Position numbers and translations under genes: made by a program. Below, one piece after another: positions 1-11,339 of a DNA stretch of 64,000 nt (its first letter is position 1; each line of letters opens with the position of its first letter). The notes beneath the pieces were generated by a model. It was not told where the DNA came from and did not search any database. It saw only the letters and a program-made list of their open reading frames with translations. The stretch comes from Grifola frondosa (taxonomy: Eukaryota; Basidiomycota; Agaricomycetes; Polyporales; Grifolaceae): NCBI GenBank assembly GCA_001683735.1, contig LUGG01000045.1:1-64000 (forward strand). The letters run 5' to 3'.

Positions 1-1499
1 TGGACGAAATCAGAAGAGCATGACCAAATAAACATATATAGACACTTCACATGGTCTGTGCACTTTGTACATTTTCTACATATTGTGGCTCAATTCCCGG
101 GTTTTGGTTGCCTCTCATTTTACAATAAAAAAAGAGTAGCCACTGCATATATCATACCATTTGTTTTGTTGGTTTCTTCTTTAACGGTATGTAGTACTAA
201 CCCTTCAAGCAGTGTATCTTAGACTAAGCAACTGTGCTTTAGGATGTTTGATACTAATGAGCGGTCACCACCAGCATCGCCCTATGCACTGCAGTGGGCA
301 GAGGTGAGATCATAACTTGTTTATAGCAATCATCTCATATTAAATACAATTTGTATTGATGAAAGCTATCGAAAAATGTGGCAGATACAAAATCATTGCC
401 CATAAAACCAAACGAAGATAGGCACAAGGGGTGGGACCTACGCAGACAGGCTATCAAAAAAAGTTGGGATTTGAGAGAAAAAGTGAAGAGGGAAGTTAAG
501 TGTTCAATGAAGGTGACTAATAAAAGAAAGAAAATGAAGAACTGTTCACCATGATGGTGTAGTAGATACTGTTCTGCCTGCTCTATAAATGTAATGTTAT
601 GTCCTCCATTTTTGATTCTGTCACTTAAACTCTTCCATTTTTTCAAAAAACCTCTTGTGGATGGCAAACAAACACTGCCCTGTAATCACAACACCAACAA
701 TTATCCTTCAAAAATTGAAAATCACAGTCATTGATAAACTTCACTTATATGATACTGCTACCCATGTGCTGGCTGTAAGTAGTGTTGCCAAGCTTGGCTG
801 AAACTGTCATAGGGAAAAATGACATTGTATGAATTATACTCTATGGAATGTGGAGGCCATTTAAGTAGTGAAAGACAAAAATTGCAACGAGACAATCATT
901 AGGCATGGGCCTGGGATTTAAGCAATACTTCAGCCTTTCAGTTCATGCATCATGAGGCTCCACGGTTGGGAATCAAGATATAACCTGAATCAGACTGCCT
1001 ACTATCTGAATTGAATGTATAGTCTCATTGAGTGTCATCAGAGTTATAATAATCCCTTGCTGATGTTATGATGCTCCAACGTATGTCAGAACATCGGCCT
1101 GCATGCTCAAGCCCTTCTCTACACTCTTCTCATAGCATATTATTATCTCCATATTAATTAACAAACCTGTCTGGGTTAGAAAAACCATGCACCTTACTTT
1201 ACTTTTATGAAGATATATATTGAATGGAATACCAAAATAGAACAGGGTCTCTCCCATTCTGATAATTAAAAAAAAGGTCGTACGACTAGTGCTCCTGATG
1301 TCTCATCATAATTTCTTTTATATCAATTAGAAACTTGCCTGAATGGAAAACAATGATATATCCGGCTCTATTGAGCAAATCTTCTGTAATAGTCAAGCTT
1401 GGTGTCTGAAACACTGCTCATTTCAGATATTTCTTATTTTGGATACCGTTCTCATTTTGGAACGTCTCATTTCGGATACCTTTCTCATTTGGTAGTTGC
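1..1499. other. AT-rich stretch without a recognisable gene
   Basis: I see no gene here. The stretch is AT-rich with only short uninformative open frames on both strands. Two local points. A solitary hAT-like terminus, TAGTGTTGCC, starts at 780 and resembles the ends of the MITE at 62519-62901, but no partner end or target duplication was found. A segment at about 1287-1350 resembles 2845-2910, so part of the repeat family lying upstream of the Helitron also occurs here. Confidence 0.5.
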
Positions 1500-1826
1500 C
1501 TAAATAATCACTTGGGCCTCAGTTTGGTTGGCGAGTGCACATAACTTGAGCACTGGCTTCATTTCATGCGATGACTTCAAGTGCACACAATCCATCATTA
1601 ACGAGCTAACGGTATTGATATTGATATTCGCCACCGCAGTCATTAATGAGCCCACAATCCTGACAGATCGTGTGTACTTGGTGTGAGCCCATATCCAATC
1701 TCGAGCATTGATGGAGCTATCTGGACACTCACATTTTATGCGAGCTAGAAACGCCTGTGTTGCTTTTGTAGTAATCTTTTGCAAGAAAGTTTTATAACAA
1801 AAGATTTGGTCAACTTTGCCAACCAA
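1500..1826 (-). pseudogene. unassigned coding-like remnant
   Basis: An open frame of 108 codons whose composition looks protein-like (charged and aromatic residues spaced as in a folded domain, with RDWIWAHTKYTRS in the middle), unlike the low-complexity frames around it. I do not recognise the family. No start context, partner exon or neighbouring gene supports it, and the frame ends in AT-rich sequence at 1500. It may be an exon or fragment of a transposon-carried gene. Low confidence that it is expressed. Confidence 0.3.
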
Positions 1827-2640
1827 GGAACTTATGTCTTATATGCTATGGTAAGTAGGACACGTTGATTGTCTTGCGGTATTCAACTCATCCAAATTAC
1901 AGGGAGCAAAGGTCACTGCAGAGGCTGATCTATATTCACAGACAATGTCGCATAATGGTTATGATATCGTTGGCAATATCAGCTGGGTGACCCAACATGA
2001 AGGCTCTAACTTAACAAATCATAACAGCTTCTTCAATCTGATGGACTTGACTCACACCACTAACCCCTTCTGAGCATATTGGGATGCTGTTCGAGCATAA
2101 ATATCACTGCTTCGACTGTCGATGTCGTGGCCTATCAGTATGTGTCGTCACTCCGGAACACTTTGCAGGGAATGAAAATCTACATGTTGAAGTTCGTATT
2201 CTGGATTCCAAGTGCTTTGAAAAAATTCAAGCCATTTCCATGCACAGAGGCATCAATCAGATATGCTGAGGGCATGCTCATGGCGGTTAAATGACACTGC
2301 AGTCATTCACATCAATAATAGAGGACATCATACTTTTTGGAAGCTCAACGTCAGGTGTTCATGTCTTTGGTGGCAAGTAAGCTTATTTCACCTGTTCACT
2401 TCTTATTTGCATGCAGATCCTGCCACTCTTCCTCCCGGATGCATTGGGTTGAACATGATGGTTTGATGATATTGCAGATAGAAGTCATACTGGGAGTCCC
2501 CTGCAGGACAAAGGCAAGAAGCGAGCAAGAATTAGCTTCGAAGCTCCCAGCATCAGTGGGGACATTGAAAGTGAGGAAATGAAGCTGAAAGCTCCACCAC
2601 CTTCACAATCAGTGAACTAGCTGACCGGTCTCAAAGTCTA
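1805..2640 (+). pseudogene. degenerate spliced coding-like remnant
   Basis: Reading plus-strand frames across stops gives runs that look like former coding sequence. A plausible intron lies at about 1848-1902 (GTAAGT donor, TTACAG acceptor); the frame after it reads GAKVTAEADLYSQTM and continues toward 2070. A charged, Lys/Arg and Ser-rich stretch follows near 2490-2620. Stops and frame changes interrupt it several times between 2070 and 2480. I cannot name the family. It overlaps nothing else convincing and may be a decayed gene or transposon cargo. Confidence 0.25.
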
Positions 2641-2839
2641 ATTGATACCGACTGTCATAATTAGTCCATTTTCTAATATTGTTTGAATCCGACATATTAT
2701 ATTTTGATATTGATTATATGTATCAATGGATAACTTCACACAATTTGAAATCCCCCTACCATGGCATGACATGGGTATCTGCTAGTATGTTCAATGCAAT
2801 CAAACAATAAAGTCTTTCATGATGTGATATCGATTATTA

Positions 2840-3720
2840 AAGTCAGTGCTCCCGGTGCCTCATTACTATTTCTTTTATATTGATTCAGAACTTGATCTGT
2901 ATGCTTGAACATCACATAAATAATATGGCATAATACACAGACAGAATGCAACATGAAATTTAATGCTACAAGGTCGCTCCACTGGTTGATACCATTAGCG
3001 CTCCAGATACAGGAATACTATTTCGTCAATATAAATTTTGAACCTTGTTCAAATTGCTAGCAACTGCATGTCCATCTGATTAAGGTATGTTAACATAATT
3101 GCAAGGGATAATAGAGTCAGTTGAACACACATTCTAATTTATGACTCAGGTTGTCTTCATGACCAAACATCATTCATCTTCTCCTCAGTATAAATTCTGA
3201 AACTTGGTCAAAATACTTTCAAACTGCACATCCATATCTTTAGAGGACATAAGAACAGTTAAAATGTATAATGCAGTCAGTTGGATAGGTATTCTAATTT
3301 CTAATTTGTAAGCAATCTTCTCCCCCCTGGTCAAACACTATTTTCTCCACATAAATTTGAAAACCCATTCAAATGACTCAAAACTGGATACATATCTTCT
3401 TCATGTCCATGTACATAGCTAGGAAACACAATCAAAGTCATTGGAAACATATTGTAATTTATACCCCATGTTCTCCCCATGACAAAACATCATTTCCTCA
3501 ATATAAATTCTGAACCTTGTCAGAATCATTTCAAACTGAATGCCTATCCTCTCTGCATATATAGACATCATGTGAAGAAAAATTGAGATGGTTGAGCATG
3601 TATCCCAATTTATGCCCCATGTTCTCCTCATGACCAAACATTATTTTCACAATATAAATTCGAATTCTTATCGGAATTACACCAAACTTTGTATGACACA
3701 TTAAGAGCACTATATAAAGA
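2840..3720. repeat. degenerate ~160 bp tandem repeat
   Basis: The phrase ATTCTAATTT or close variants recurs at 3131, 3291, 3451 and 3602 (spacing 160, 160 and about 151). Each is followed by a CCCATGTTCTCCTCATGACC-like block and then AATATAAATTCTGAACCTTG-like sequence. A further weaker unit lies at about 2970-3130 and a partial one from 2845. Copies are clearly diverged. The array ends about 170 bases before the first Helitron coding exon, so it may be the 5' non-coding part of that element or an older satellite it landed in. Confidence 0.6.
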
Positions 3721-3899
3721 TATTGGATGCATTTGCATGAATGTATGGGGTGGCCTTGAATTTTTATTGTGATCTCACTTTCATCATCTTGTAAAGCACA
3801 TCAAGAGACTTTGAGATCGCCAAACACTTAGATATCTTGGGAATGGCATTCTCCATAGGTGTGCTATACACCTACCAATTTTCAGGATGATTGGCAAAC

Positions 3900-4419
3900 A
3901 TCATATTATATATAATATATATATCAGAAGGTTACAAACTCCTAATTCTAGTTTGCTACACTCTACAATTGAGGGATTTGTTCATGACATTAATTCTGAT
4001 AAGTTTGCTGAGTCTGGCTGTGCTATTTGTGGAAGATCAAGTCTCTCTTCAAAAATGAAAAAAATTGCAAATTGTAAATTCAACATGACTATTCTAACAC
4101 CTGATCAACCCATGACAAGATTGGAACGTCATTCAGAGGATGACCCTATCAAAGAACTGCCTGGTCCAGTACTTTTGCCAAACTGTGAAGACATATGTTT
4201 TGAATGTAACAGTTATATGGAAAAAGGAATTTGTCCACCGGATGCTTTGGCAAATGGTTTATGGATTGGAGAAGTACCACCTCAGCTTCAAAATTTAACT
4301 GGACAGAGAAAATGCTTATTGCTCGGGTCAAACATAATCATTGCATCATCAAGGTTCAGGTTTCTGGTATGTCTAAGATGAAGGCCAATGTTCTAAGTTC
4401 ATTCAATTCCCATGCCTAA
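3900..4419 (+). pseudogene. Helitron protein N-terminus, DUF6570-like
   Basis: The frame from 3887 carries a CxxC pair (CAICGR), then ELPGPVLLP, ICFECNSYMEKGICPPDALA and NGLWIGEVPPQLQNLT. This is the usual cysteine-rich N-terminal block of fungal Helitron helicase-like proteins. Near 4312 the frame shifts; the continuation EKMLIARVKHNHCIIKV and SGMSKMKANV is in the next frame and stops at 4417. The block probably binds zinc. It is the upstream part of the same ancestral polyprotein as the Rep and helicase segments that follow. Confidence 0.8.
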
Positions 4420-4740
4420 AATTATTCGGTGTTACCTCCAACACGAGAAGAATTAGATGAAGTTTTAGCATTTTTATTTTTGGGTCCTAACATGCCAACA
4501 TCACAGGATTATAAAGTATTCCTATGTTAGTTAGACGTAATAAAGTTGCTGAAGCTTTGGAATGGCTCAAACTCAATCATGTTGATTATGCCATGTTAAC
4601 ATTTCTTATGCTAATCTCTCATCCTATCCCGAAGATGTTCCACCTGTAATAGTTGATTATACTCAGTCATATGATTCAACTAAGGATCCTGAAGCCACTG
4701 CAGTGAATGATAATGAAATGGAGGAAGGTGCTGATGATGA

Positions 4741-6490
4741 GTGTCCTTTGTTGTTCATGGGCTAACTGGAGAAAGCATGATTAATTTAATGAAAATGCGA
4801 CCTTCTGAAGTTCGGGCAAGAGCAGTTGAGCATTTTAAACAAGGAAAGGTTTTGGGAATTGGTCAAGAAAAGGTACCAGAAAGTCTTTATCATAATCCTC
4901 AACTATATCCACAAATGTTTCCTTGGCTCTTTCCCTATGGTTTGGGAGGCTTGGAGAATAATGCAGGCTACAAGAGAGTTTCTGAGGAGAGAGCAAACAA
5001 CAATTGCTAATGTATCATGACAAGCGTTTTCAACTAGAGCCATTATTTCCATTGGTTGCCTTCAATCATGAACAGATCAAAAATTCCACCACTGCAGGAT
5101 ATCTTTTAGCTGAGCGAAGCAAATTTACAGATATTGCTGATCGTCTTTTACATTTGAACAATGATACTTTGACAGATCTGGTGAAGCATCTATCAGAAGG
5201 ACCAGTGAAACCTGAGACAGAAGAGGGAAGGCATGTTTTAAAATCATCAATGATCTGGATCATGTGGCATATCGTGTCAAAGGTTCTATGACAAGTAAGA
5301 AGTACATGCGTAATGAAATCTGGGCATTAACTTCATATTTAGGAGCACCTTCGTGGTTTATAAGTTCTCACCTGCTGATATCAATCATCCAATTGCATTG
5401 TACTTTGCAGACAAGGATGAGGTATTTAAACCACAATTCAGAAGTAAGGATGAGCGATTCAGACTTATAGCCAATAATCCAGTAGCAGGGGCTAGATTTT
5501 TCAAAATGATGGTAGAATTATTTCTGACACACGTACTGGAGTAGGATTGGACCGTCGAGGTATTTATGGTGATACTGCTGGATACTATGGCACTGTGGAA
5601 CAACAGGGTCGCTCACTTTACACATGCACATGTTAATATGGATTCATGGTGGATTAACTCCACAAGAGATTCGTGATCGCATTATGGATCCAAACTCTGA
5701 TTTTCAGAAACATATGGTGGAATATTTAGAGAGTGTACAAATTGGTGAATTTATGAATGGCACAATGGAAGATGTGCGAACAACAATTGAAGAGACCAAT
5801 GCAGCCAATCCTGAGCGACATCCTCCTACTGAGTCTTTACCGATGCTCCACCTCCAAAATGTTCTAATAAGATTGTCAAAATTGTAATGACTGTGAAAGT
5901 TACAATAGCTGGTGGAAACGATTCACTAATATTGTGGATGAGCTAATGTATTTATCTAACCGTCACTCATGTAGAAAATATCGGGATGGTGATAAAGATG
6001 GCAATTCTAGAGGTTGTATCAATAAGCTGGGTAACTGTAAAGCTAGATTTCCAAGGGAAACATATTTGGAGACTACGGTTGATCCTGCTACAGGTGCTCT
6101 TAATATGAAAAAGGGGGAGGCATGGATTAATACTGTGACCCCAACGGTGACATATCTTTAAGATGTAATACTGATGTCACAAGCTTACTTTCAGGCACAG
6201 CCATCAAATCAGTAATTGCTTATGTTGCTGATTATATCACCAAAACCCCATTGAAGACACACATCATGTTTCAGGCTGTCCAAAAAGTATTTGATCGATA
6301 TGCAGACATTGTGACAGGTGATCAGAGCAGTAAGGAAAAGGCTAGGTCACTTATTACCAAAATTGTTAATAGTTTGACAGCTAGTTCTGAAATAGGTGGA
6401 CCTATGGCCTCTTATACTTACTGAAACATAAGGATCATTATACAAGTCATAAATTCCCATATGCTTTTGGAGAAGTTATATTAATCAGGT
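4741..6490 (+). pseudogene. Helitron Rep (HUH endonuclease) region
   Basis: Coding runs through several frames: SLYHNPQLYPQMFPWLFPYG near 4885, then the Helitron-like N domain. The HUH motif LHMHMLIWIHGG lies at about 5618-5653 (histidine codons at 5621 and 5627), and the two-tyrosine motif VIAYVADYITK at about 6212-6244 (tyrosine codons near 6221 and 6233). Rep nicks and joins single strands during rolling-circle transposition. The key His and Tyr codons are present, but frameshifts or stops near 5010, 5250, 5290, 5350, 5545, 5615, 5850 and 6160 break the frame. A Cys-rich segment (CSNKDCQNCNDC-like) lies near 5860-5895. Confidence 0.85.
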
Positions 6491-6604
6491 TAACTCTGCT
6501 TGGGAACAGCCTTCATCGGATCAAACACCGGATAAAGTTGTTCTAGGTAATGTTAAAGGCAAGGTGGTGGCACTATCACAGTATCAGACTATATTTATCG
6601 ACCC

Positions 6605-7150
6605 TTGAAATATGATCACATATCATTATATGATTGGATCAGACGGGCCAATAAACAGAGAATATCCAAGAACAAAATTGTCAATGGTGATATTAACATA
6701 GCTGAAGATGGATGCGATGACTTTGAAGATAATTATGATATTAATCCTACATTTGATATCAATTATTCTCAATCTGTGTTGATGGGTGATAATGATGTGG
6801 ATACAATAGCTAATTATGATGATGAGAGTGAGGATGAACTCCTACTTACTTCTAAAAGTGCAAAAGAAGCTATACATATCTCAAATGCTGAATCACATAA
6901 TAAAAATGAATCCAAGTATGCACCATTTACTCGTGATCATCCTCAATATCAGACACATCATGTTTCTTTATTATCAGAGGAAGACAGTTTTGTGCCTAAC
7001 TTTGTAGGAGGATCTACCCCGACGGGACATGGCAACCGTGAAGATTATTGTATGACAATGTTAGCTTTATTTAAGCCATGGCGCACTGGTCATGACTTAA
7101 AATCTGACAAAGATTTGGATGGAATGATATTTTCACAGAGCATACTTTGA
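6605..7150 (+). pseudogene. Helitron linker between Rep and helicase
   Basis: This frame starts inside the element and reads YDHISLYDWIRRANKQR, an acidic Asp/Asn-rich spacer, then APFTRDHPQYQTHHVSLL and FVPNFVGGSTP, followed by TMLALFKPWRTGHDL. The last three blocks are conserved in fungal Helitron proteins between Rep and helicase. The frame change near 7015 (the conserved arginine-rich continuation is in the next frame) and the stop at 7150 are decay. It joins Rep to the Pif1 helicase in the ancestral polyprotein. Confidence 0.7.
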
Positions 7151-7219
7151 TGATCGTCAGTTAGAAATCATGAAATTCTTTCATATACGATATGAATGCA
7201 ATGATGCAAGAGATGATTT

Positions 7220-9330
7220 TTGTGCCATGGTAAACGTAATAATGGAAACAATGATCTTCCCTTTGAAGCAGATGATCAGTTACTTGATGACTTTGACACT
7301 CAATATTTAAATGAAAGTAATGATGTTGATGTACGAGAGTTAATGGACACTCTGAATGATAATCTTTGGACTAATGTCAGTCAATCAGAGCTCACTCGAC
7401 AAAGTCACATGCTACAAGCTGAACAGCATAATGTTAGGTGCTGGATGGATGGATCAATGATTGATGGTTCTGACTCAGAGTCTAATCTAGTACCAGATCA
7501 ATTTCAAAATGGAGATGGAAAATCAGCTACTGAATGGAAGACCTTGCTGGCAAACAAACGACAAGAAATTCTCAATGCGCGAGAAGCTCAAGCAAGCCAG
7601 AAGAATCCTGTCAATCCAAAAACAGGCCTTCCAGAAAATAAGTTTGTTAACACCGTTGAAGTTATTGATCAATCTTATCTGGACAAATCTTTCAAAGCTA
7701 AGGACAAACATGCCCAAGCTCTTATTGATAATACAGTCAAGAAGTTCAGCTTGAATGAAGCTCAGGAACGTGCATTTAGAATTGTGGCCAATCATGCATC
7801 TCAGCAAAGTGGCGAACAATTGAAAATGTATCTAGGTGGTATGGCTGGAACAGGAAAATCTCAGGTGATCAAAGCCTTGATATATTTCTTTGGTGAGCGT
7901 AAGGAGGGATATAGATTTATATGTCTTGCACCGACAGGCTCTGCTGCTGCATTAATTGGTGGATCAACTTATCATTCCATATTAGGATTACGTCAACATG
8001 GATCAGAATCTATAGCAACTTTACTTGCAGTCAGAGAGAGACTACAGAATGTTGAATACATATTCTTGGATGAGGTATCGATGGTTGATTGTAATAGCTT
8101 ATATACTATTTGTGAGAAAATGTGCAAAGCGCTCAAAAATGAAGGTCAACCATTGGTGGAATCAATATGATATTTGCAGGTGACTTTGCACAGCTTCCAC
8201 CTCCAGTGAATAGCAACACTCTTTTCTCTCACAAAGTGGGACGTGTGATACATACGACTAGTAGCTATACTCAACAGGAAGCCTCTATTGGTAAAGCACT
8301 CTGGCATCAGGTAACAACTGTTGTTATATTGAGAGAAAATATGAGACAGCGGGCACAAAATTCAGATGATGCTAAATTGCGAACAGCATTGGACAATCTT
8401 CGATATAAGTCTTGCACAAAGGCAGATATAAAGCATATCAGTTCCGAGTAGCTGGTCGTGGACCTGGTAAACCCAAGTTGAATCAACGCAAATTTAGAAA
8501 TGTGTCAGTTATCACTGCATGGAATGCACACAGGGATAAAATCAATGAGATGGGATGTGCTAGATTTGCTCGAGAGACATCACAACCATTGACTACATTC
8601 TATTCCCTAGATAAATGGGGAACAGATAATGATAGAAGGATAAAAAATCTAGAAAAAAGAAGGTAGACCCTAAACGATCATCCAATGTCATTGATCCTAT
8701 TCTTCAGGAGTGTCTATGGAATCTGTCTCATAATAGTACAGATAATCATGCTGGAAAATTAACATTATGCCTGGGTCTTCCAGTAATGATAAAGACCAAT
8801 GAGGCAACAGAATGTTCAGTCACAAATGGTGCTGAAGGTATAGTGGTTGGATGGAAGTCACGTCCATTGCCAAATAATAAACTAGGGTTAGACACTCTAT
8901 TTATAAAATTAACTGCTGCACCAACATCGATTCAACTGGAAGGCTTGCCTGAAAATGTCATTCCAATAAGTCACAGCACTAAAAAAATACGATGCAAGAT
9001 GCCCAATGGAAAGGAGCTTGCAATATCTCGGGACCAGGTGGCTGTAATTCCAAACTTTGCCATGACTGACTTTGGCTCTCAGGGTCGTACTCGTCTCAAT
9101 AATGTTTGTGACTTACAGAATTGCAGTCTCATCAGTCTATTTACACTTGTTTATCTCGTGGATCAACATATGAGGGAACAATTATTGTTCGCCATTTGAT
9201 GAGCGTAAAATGACAGGTGGTATCACTGGTAGTCTTAGACAAGAATTTGTGAGCTTGAATTATTGGATGAGATCACAAAACTCCGATACTTGAAGAAACT
9301 TCCAGCTAAAGTTACAGGCTCCACAAAAAT
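7220..9330 (+). pseudogene. Helitron Pif1-family helicase region
   Basis: The first frame (7220-8170) carries the Walker A motif GGMAGTGKSQV at about 7835-7870 and the Walker B motif FLDEVSMVD at about 8063-8089. The next frame (8167-8451) carries GDFAQLPP at about 8179-8202 and RENMRQR. Later frames carry ITAWNAHRDKINE, then ISRDQVAVIPNFAMTDFGSQ and GRT near 9028-9093. This is the full motif order of a Pif1/RecD-like 5'-3' DNA helicase, which unwinds the donor strand in Helitron transposition. Shifts near 8165, 8445, 8660 and 9100 separate the blocks. Confidence 0.85.
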
Positions 9331-9384
9331 GCACTTATCCACTCGTTCAGAGCCTGGAAAGGTTCCCTCTTTGTACCTAAATCA

Positions 9385-10559
9385 ATGCATGGAGCATTAA
9401 AATGGACCAAATCTGAGCCATTTGAAAATGAGGAACCTGAATCAGAGTTGCCCTGGAACATTGTTACACGTCAGAAGGCAGACAAAAAGACTAAAAATCA
9501 AGAGCAATCTGAGGAGAAAATATCTTTACCTCGTGGTCAAAAGGATATTAGTCTTTTTGTAAGTGCTAAAGGCACCAGCACTTTAAACACCATAAGCATT
9601 GATCAAGGTGGTTTAAAAAGTGGCAAGCCAAAAGAGATGTGAACTCTGAAACTGTGGAAGACACAGATGAACGTAAAGTTAAAAAGTCTAGATTACATAG
9701 GCAATCTGATTTATTAACTTATGCTTCACCCATCGCTTTTCAGTGGGATGCTGACAACTATAGCTGTGCATATGATACTTTATTCTCTATCTTATTTTCA
9801 GTATATTGTGAATCTACAGAAAGGTGGACGTCAGAAGTGGTTAATCAGAATGGACTTTTGACATCATTTACTGCTGCATTTCAACGAGTAAGGGAGGGTA
9901 AATCAACCATGGAACAAGCCAGAGATTGCTTACGGCAAATCTTACATAATATAGATGCAGAATCATTTCCACTCACAGGACATCGTGGCAGTGAACTTTT
10001 TTCACTATTAAAATGTATGCTAGAAGTGAACGATGGCTGTGTTGAACGTACTCTTTGCTGTCAGCATTGTCATATTGACTTGGAAGCTGAAGAGGATAAT
10101 ACCATTTTATGGGATTGCTCAAAAGTCATATGGAATGAATATCCTACAAAGCTTGGCTCACATAAAGAGAGGACTATAAAAGAGTGGCTTACTCCATTAT
10201 TCAACCGACCCATTGCTCAGAAAATGCGACAAATGCACAGGCAACATGTTTCAACGAGTTGAATTTCCACAAAATCCAAACTTTGTATGCTTTATTACTA
10301 ATGGTACACATATTAAATTTAATCATATGATTAATCTGAATGAAGATACAGAGGCATACAGATTGTGTGGAATTATATACTTTGGTGATTTCCACTTTAC
10401 ATCAGAATCATCGAGGCAGATGGTAAGACTTGGTATAATGATGGTGTGGAATTAGGCAGAAGGTCAAAATTTCAAGGGAAAATTGATGACATGGATGCAG
10501 CAAAACTTAGTAGAGCTAAAAAGAGAAAGAGTAGTGTAGCTATATATACTAAGTTGTAA
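9385..10559 (+). pseudogene. Helitron C-terminus, ubiquitin-hydrolase-like cysteine protease
   Basis: After a charged linker (9385-9642), the frame from 9639 reads IAFQWDADNYSCAYDTLFSI, with the NYSCAYD box at about 9757-9778. This resembles the Asn/Cys box of ubiquitin carboxyl-terminal hydrolases. Two CxxC pairs follow near 10050-10070. A His box GIIYFGDFHFTS lies at about 10370-10401, and a GKTWYNDG box follows in the next frame after a one-base loss near 10405. The coding ends at the TAA at 10557. The fold assignment is inference from these boxes. Proteolytic or deubiquitinating activity would act on the polyprotein or on host ubiquitin. Confidence 0.6.
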
Positions 10560-10610
10560 GATTCAATGTGAATGACTCCAAATTTGTATATTGTATCATA
10601 TCAAGCTTGT

Positions 10611-11085
10611 AAAAATACTAATGTATTAGTTGAACCTATGTGTTCGATTTATGAATGTCGATGATCCATACTATAATTTTACAATTACTTATTTATAATG
10701 TAGAACAAATGAATTAACAAGCAATAGTTTACATAATAAGTTTGATACTTTGCAAAGGCAGGCATCTTGGAAAACAGTAAGAGAAGATTATCATAATATA
10801 TTAGAATAAACATAAATTAAATAATAATAAAATTAATATTTAATTGCCTTGAAAAATGCTAACATGTTAGTTAAACCCAATATATACATGTGAATGATCT
10901 ATACTATGTTTCTACAATTATTTATTGACAATATATAATGGATTAATTGATAGTCAATAGTTTAAATTATGAGTTTAGCACTCTACAAAGATAGACATAT
11001 TGTCGGGAGGGTGGGAGAAGGTCATATATAATATTTTAAAATAAACAAAAGATTAAATAATCATAAAATTAATCATCTTCCTCAT
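10611..11085. repeat. tandem ~241 bp duplication after the Helitron
   Basis: The block beginning AAAAATACTAATGTATTAGTT at 10611 recurs as AAAAATGCTAACATGTTAGTT at 10852. Both copies go on with a related order of words (ACTATAATTTTACAATTA against ACTATGTTTCTACAATTA; CAATAGTTT; AATAAACA; AAAATTAATAT against AAAATTAATCAT). The second copy runs to about 11085. No coding is visible. The pair may be the 3' non-coding tail of the Helitron. Confidence 0.65.
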
Positions 11086-11119
11086 CAATCGTACCTGCCA
11101 TGCGAAGCAATGGCCCTCT

Positions 11120-11335
11120 AAAACCAAGTAAAAAAAGCTGATTAAAAAGTCTGACTTTGCAATCGGCCTTTTTGCCATATCTCCATCAATACAATGTATA
11201 ACATTTTGATCTTAGGCAGACATATGTCGCTATACCTCAGCTACAAAAAAAATGCAAGATCACTATGATATCTGACAAATTGCACAGGTTATGAGACATA
11301 TATCATTTAGGCCTGACTTAGCTGCAGCAACACTA
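11120..11335 (-). mobile_element. partial hAT-type MITE
   Basis: This stretch is the reverse complement of the first ~210 bases of the complete MITE at 62519-62901. Shared landmarks are AAAAAAGCTGA, AGACTTTGCAATCGGC or close variants, ATATCTCCATCAATA, and the terminal TTAGGCCTGACTTAGCTGCAG plus GCAACACTA, ending at 11335. The opposite terminus is missing, so it is truncated or recombined. The following bases (from 11336) begin the KDZ remnant. Confidence 0.75.
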
Positions 11336-11339
11336 CTGA

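Larger units (their letters stand above)
3887..10559 (+). mobile_element. degenerate autonomous Helitron
   Basis: Plus-strand coding sequence across this span reads, in order, as the parts of a fungal Helitron protein: an N-terminal cysteine-rich DUF6570-like domain, a Helitron-like N domain with the HUH and two-tyrosine Rep motifs, a Pif1-family helicase, and a cysteine-protease-like C-terminus. The frame breaks many times by stops and single-base shifts, so the copy is not autonomous now. The 5' TC and 3' CTRR-plus-hairpin ends were not located with confidence. GC content is clearly lower than in the 24-35 kb region. Confidence 0.9.

Noticed and set aside
780..11335. A 10.5 kb hAT element from the TAGTGTTGCC at 780 to the GCAACACTA at 11335, enclosing the Helitron
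   Set aside because: The two ends diverge after nine bases and the flanking octamers (GCTGTAAG and CTGATTCC) do not match.
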